Positions 5,142 through 6,887 of a stretch of DNA of 6,887 nucleotides are shown piece after piece (positions within the stretch are counted from its first letter, which is position 1; the number at the start of each line of letters is the position of its first letter). The stretch lies in the NCBI GenBank assembly GCA_900759575.1, contig CAAEVU010000112.1:1-6887 (forward strand). The letters run 5' to 3'. The position numbers and the translations under genes are program-made. The stretch is from Clostridia bacterium (GTDB lineage Bacteria; Bacillota; Clostridia; Oscillospirales; Acutalibacteraceae). The notes under the pieces were generated by a model. The model made no database searches, had not been told where the DNA came from, and saw nothing but the letters and a program-made list of their open reading frames with translations.

Positions 5142-5603
5142 ATGGCAGGAATTTTGGACACCAACATTTTGACCCAGGTGGGCTTTATTGTGCGAGACAT
5201 TGAAAAGAGCAAAAAGAAATTCGCGGAATTTCTGGGATTGCCCGAGCCCCCCGTGTCTGAAGCAGGCAAGTATGAGATCACAGGGACCACAGTAAATGGG
5301 GAACCTGCTCCGGAAGCCAACAGCCTGCTGGCGTTTTTCGACGTGGGACCCAATGTGCAGATCGAGCTGATCCAGCCCAATGGAGTGAAGAGCACCTGGC
5401 AGGATTTCCTGGACGAGCATGGGGAAGGCATGCACCATATCGCGTTCCATATCAAAGGCATGGACCAGAAGATCCTTGCCTGCGAGGAAATGGGAATCCA
5501 GTGTGTCCAGCGCGGCAAGTACGGCAATGCCAAAGGGGAATACGCCTATATGGACGCCCGTGACGATCTGAAATGCATTGTGGAGCTGCTGGAAAACTAT
5601 TGA
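5142..5603 (+). CDS. VOC (glyoxalase / methylmalonyl-CoA epimerase-like) family protein
   Basis: A 153-residue cytoplasmic protein of the vicinal-oxygen-chelate fold, made of two beta-alpha-beta-beta-beta modules (about 9-80 and 95-150). Matching family sequence includes TQVGFIVRDIEKSKKKF at the first strand, VQIELIQP (Glu75), GMHHIAFHI (His98/His99) and the last strand KCIVELLEN (Glu148). In methylmalonyl-CoA epimerase the first strand carries a metal-binding His; here the equivalent position is Gln12, as in many unassigned VOC proteins. So the metal site may differ, and epimerase activity should not be assumed. Glyoxalase I, sugar-related lyase or epimerase roles are alternatives. Length is normal. 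It is a single-gene unit: its own promoter at 5005-5033, a good ribosome binding site, and a terminator 15 bases after the stop. Confidence 0.92.
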   Translation: MAGILDTNILTQVGFIVRDIEKSKKKFAEFLGLPEPPVSEAGKYEITGTTVNGEPAPEANSLLAFFDVGPNVQIELIQPNGVKSTWQDFLDEHGEGMHHIAFHIKGMDQKILACEEMGIQCVQRGKYGNAKGEYAYMDARDDLKCIVELLENY

Positions 5604-5617
5604 GGGATTTTCTAAAA

Positions 5618-5656
5618 AAATACCCCCGCATGTAAAAGCTACATGCGGGGGTATTT
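5618..5656. terminator. Bidirectional rho-independent terminator between convergent genes
   Basis: A perfect 17-bp stem (arms 5618-5634 and 5640-5656, core ATACCCCCGCATGT / ACATGCGGGGGTAT) closes a five-base loop AAAGC. On the minus strand the stem runs into an uninterrupted T-tract from the As at 5614-5620, a strong terminator for the decarboxylase-family gene. On the plus strand the stem ends in TATTTATTA, a weaker U-tract serving the VOC gene. Confidence 0.93.
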
Positions 5657-5657
5657 A

Positions 5658-6887
5658 TTATGGAGTCAAAACTCCGTTTTTCAGCACATCCACTTGTTTT
5701 ACGCCGTAACGCGCAAACAGCTTCAAAGCCTGAGGGGTGATTTCTTCTCCCGCCACGGCAATGGGGATGGCGGGAGGACAGCCCACTGTGGGAATACCGC
5801 AGATGCGGCCCAGGGATTCCTCCGCCGGTATCATTTCATGGGGCGCAAAAAGCGCCTGCCGGATAGAACATACCCTGCGGCCTTTGGCCAGGGGAAGATG
5901 GACGGGTTCTGCTGGAGGAAATCCATTTTTCCCCAAAACCCGTTCCACCCGTTCCAGTTCCTCCGGTGTGTTTTCCGGAGTGACCATGAGCACCAGAAAA
6001 TCTCCATCGGCATATTCGCACTCTACGGCGCCTTGACGCAGCTGTTCCGCCAGGTCTGCGCCTGTCCGGCCGTGGGGCGCCCGGATGGTCAACCGCAGGG
6101 GATCGCTGGGTTCCACCTGCCAGCCAGCGGTGCTCAGCCTGCTTTTCAAAGCTTCCAGCCTGCCTATGGTTTCCTCCAGTTTTTCCGGGTATCCCTCGGC
6201 CAAATACCCATTGCACAAGTCCAAAGAACAAAGGGTCAGGTAGGAGGGACTGGTGGAGCCAAACAGGGCCAGAGCGGTCTTGGCATTTTCTGCCAAGGCT
6301 TCCGGCGCGTTTCTCCCTATGTGGAGATACGCCCCACCGGTGAGGACCGGCAGCGTCTTGTGGGCGGAATCACAGCACAGGTCCGCCCCCAGGTCCAAGG
6401 GGTGTTGGGAAGGACGCAAAAAGTGCAGATACGCGCCGTGGGCGTTGTCTACCGCCAGCAAGGTTCCATGGCGGTGACACACGTCTGCCAAGGCAGGTAT
6501 ATCCGCCATTCCTCCCAGATAGTCCGGGGAGGTGAGATAGACAGCGGCGGGAGGGGATGAAAGGGAGCGCAAAGTCTGTTCCAGCTGTTCCGGGGAAATG
6601 GGACAGCCGCACAGGGAGCGGCTTTCTTCCGGCCAAAGCCACACCACATCCAGATCCAGCAAAGCGGCGGCGGACACAAAAGCCCGGTGTACGTTCCGGG
6701 CAGCCACAATGGTGGGGGAAGCAGTTTTGGGCCGATTGGTGAGGGCCAAATACAGCATGGCTCGAATGGCGTGGCTGGACCCTTCGGTGGAATAACAGGT
6801 GCGGCGGGAACCGAAGAGAGCCGTGGCGTTTTTTTCGCTTTCCGCCAAGATGCCCTCCGCCTCAAACAAGGCGTCGGCGCCCTTTAC
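5658..6887 (-). CDS. Orn/Lys/Arg decarboxylase-family PLP enzyme (N-terminus cut by right edge)
   Basis: The last 409 residues of a fold-type I PLP enzyme of the Orn/Lys/Arg decarboxylase (SpeA/YaaO-like) family. The open frame runs without a stop to the right edge; about 50-60 N-terminal residues are probably missing, judging from where GADALFEAEGILAESEKNA falls in family members. The cofactor site is clear: AVDNAHGAYLHF (Asp147 and His150, visible numbering) and DSAHKTLPVLTGGAYLHI, with Schiff-base Lys177 (codon 6357-6359). The C-terminal domain (about 290-409) has the usual ending with GCPPAIPIAVAGEEIT. Family decarboxylases remove CO2 from lysine, arginine or ornithine to make polyamines. 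The active-site segment reads AHGAY where characterised members usually have AHGAH, so substrate and even decarboxylation are unproven. The stop is two bases beyond the terminator stem. Its promoter is outside the window. Confidence 0.92.
   Translation of the reverse strand, partial: VKGADALFEAEGILAESEKNATALFGSRRTCYSTEGSSHAIRAMLYLALTNRPKTASPTIVAARNVHRAFVSAAALLDLDVVWLWPEESRSLCGCPISPEQLEQTLRSLSSPPAAVYLTSPDYLGGMADIPALADVCHRHGTLLAVDNAHGAYLHFLRPSQHPLDLGADLCCDSAHKTLPVLTGGAYLHIGRNAPEALAENAKTALALFGSTSPSYLTLCSLDLCNGYLAEGYPEKLEETIGRLEALKSRLSTAGWQVEPSDPLRLTIRAPHGRTGADLAEQLRQGAVECEYADGDFLVLMVTPENTPEELERVERVLGKNGFPPAEPVHLPLAKGRRVCSIRQALFAPHEMIPAEESLGRICGIPTVGCPPAIPIAVAGEEITPQALKLFARYGVKQVDVLKNGVLTP

Noticed and set aside
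5643..6560. A 305-residue plus-strand open frame opposite the Orn/Lys/Arg decarboxylase-family gene
   Set aside because: It begins inside the terminator stem and shows no family features, whereas the minus strand encodes an intact PLP-binding site.

Overview
The window looks like chromosomal DNA of a Gram-positive anaerobe of the Clostridia, perhaps Oscillospirales/Ruminococcaceae. This is inferred from AGGAG-type ribosome binding sites, a VanR/OmpR-type two-component pair, a lipobox lipoprotein, consensus TTGACA/TATAAT-like promoters, moderately high GC and the general look of the proteins. No rRNA, tRNA, CRISPR array, insertion sequence or phage gene is visible, and the taxonomic guess is not tested.

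Layout. Positions 1-4755 carry five genes on the minus strand. In transcription order they are a small Lys/Ser-rich lipoprotein (4755-4264), an OmpR-family response regulator (4133-3402), a sensor histidine kinase (3418-2078), a stand-alone amino-acid adenylating enzyme (2017-500) and a fold-type III PLP decarboxylase cut by the left edge (510-1). Regulator and kinase overlap by 17 bases, ligase and decarboxylase by 11. The kinase-ligase gap is only 60 bases without a terminator, so regulator to decarboxylase reads as one operon. A hairpin terminator separates the lipoprotein from the regulator.

The 386 bases from 4756 to 5141 hold no convincing gene and form a divergent control region: a near-consensus minus-strand promoter whose spacer is filled by a perfect GC-rich dyad, a run of CTTAAG boxes, a second weaker minus-strand -10, a 10-bp inverted repeat ending in the lipoprotein ribosome binding site, and a near-consensus plus-strand promoter with a hairpin-prone leader. 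To the right, a plus-strand VOC/glyoxalase-fold protein (5142-5603) and a minus-strand Orn/Lys/Arg-decarboxylase-family enzyme (5658 to the right edge) converge on one strong bidirectional terminator.

How the genes may work together. The adenylating enzyme has no carrier domain of its own, and the overlapping decarboxylase resembles enzymes that act on carrier-bound amino acids (BtrK type). The simplest reading is a small pathway that activates an amino acid, loads it on a carrier protein encoded outside the window and decarboxylates it there, perhaps to modify an envelope polymer or small molecule, under control of an envelope-sensing two-component system. The cationic lipoprotein ahead of the regulator fits an envelope theme. 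All functional links beyond family membership are inference.
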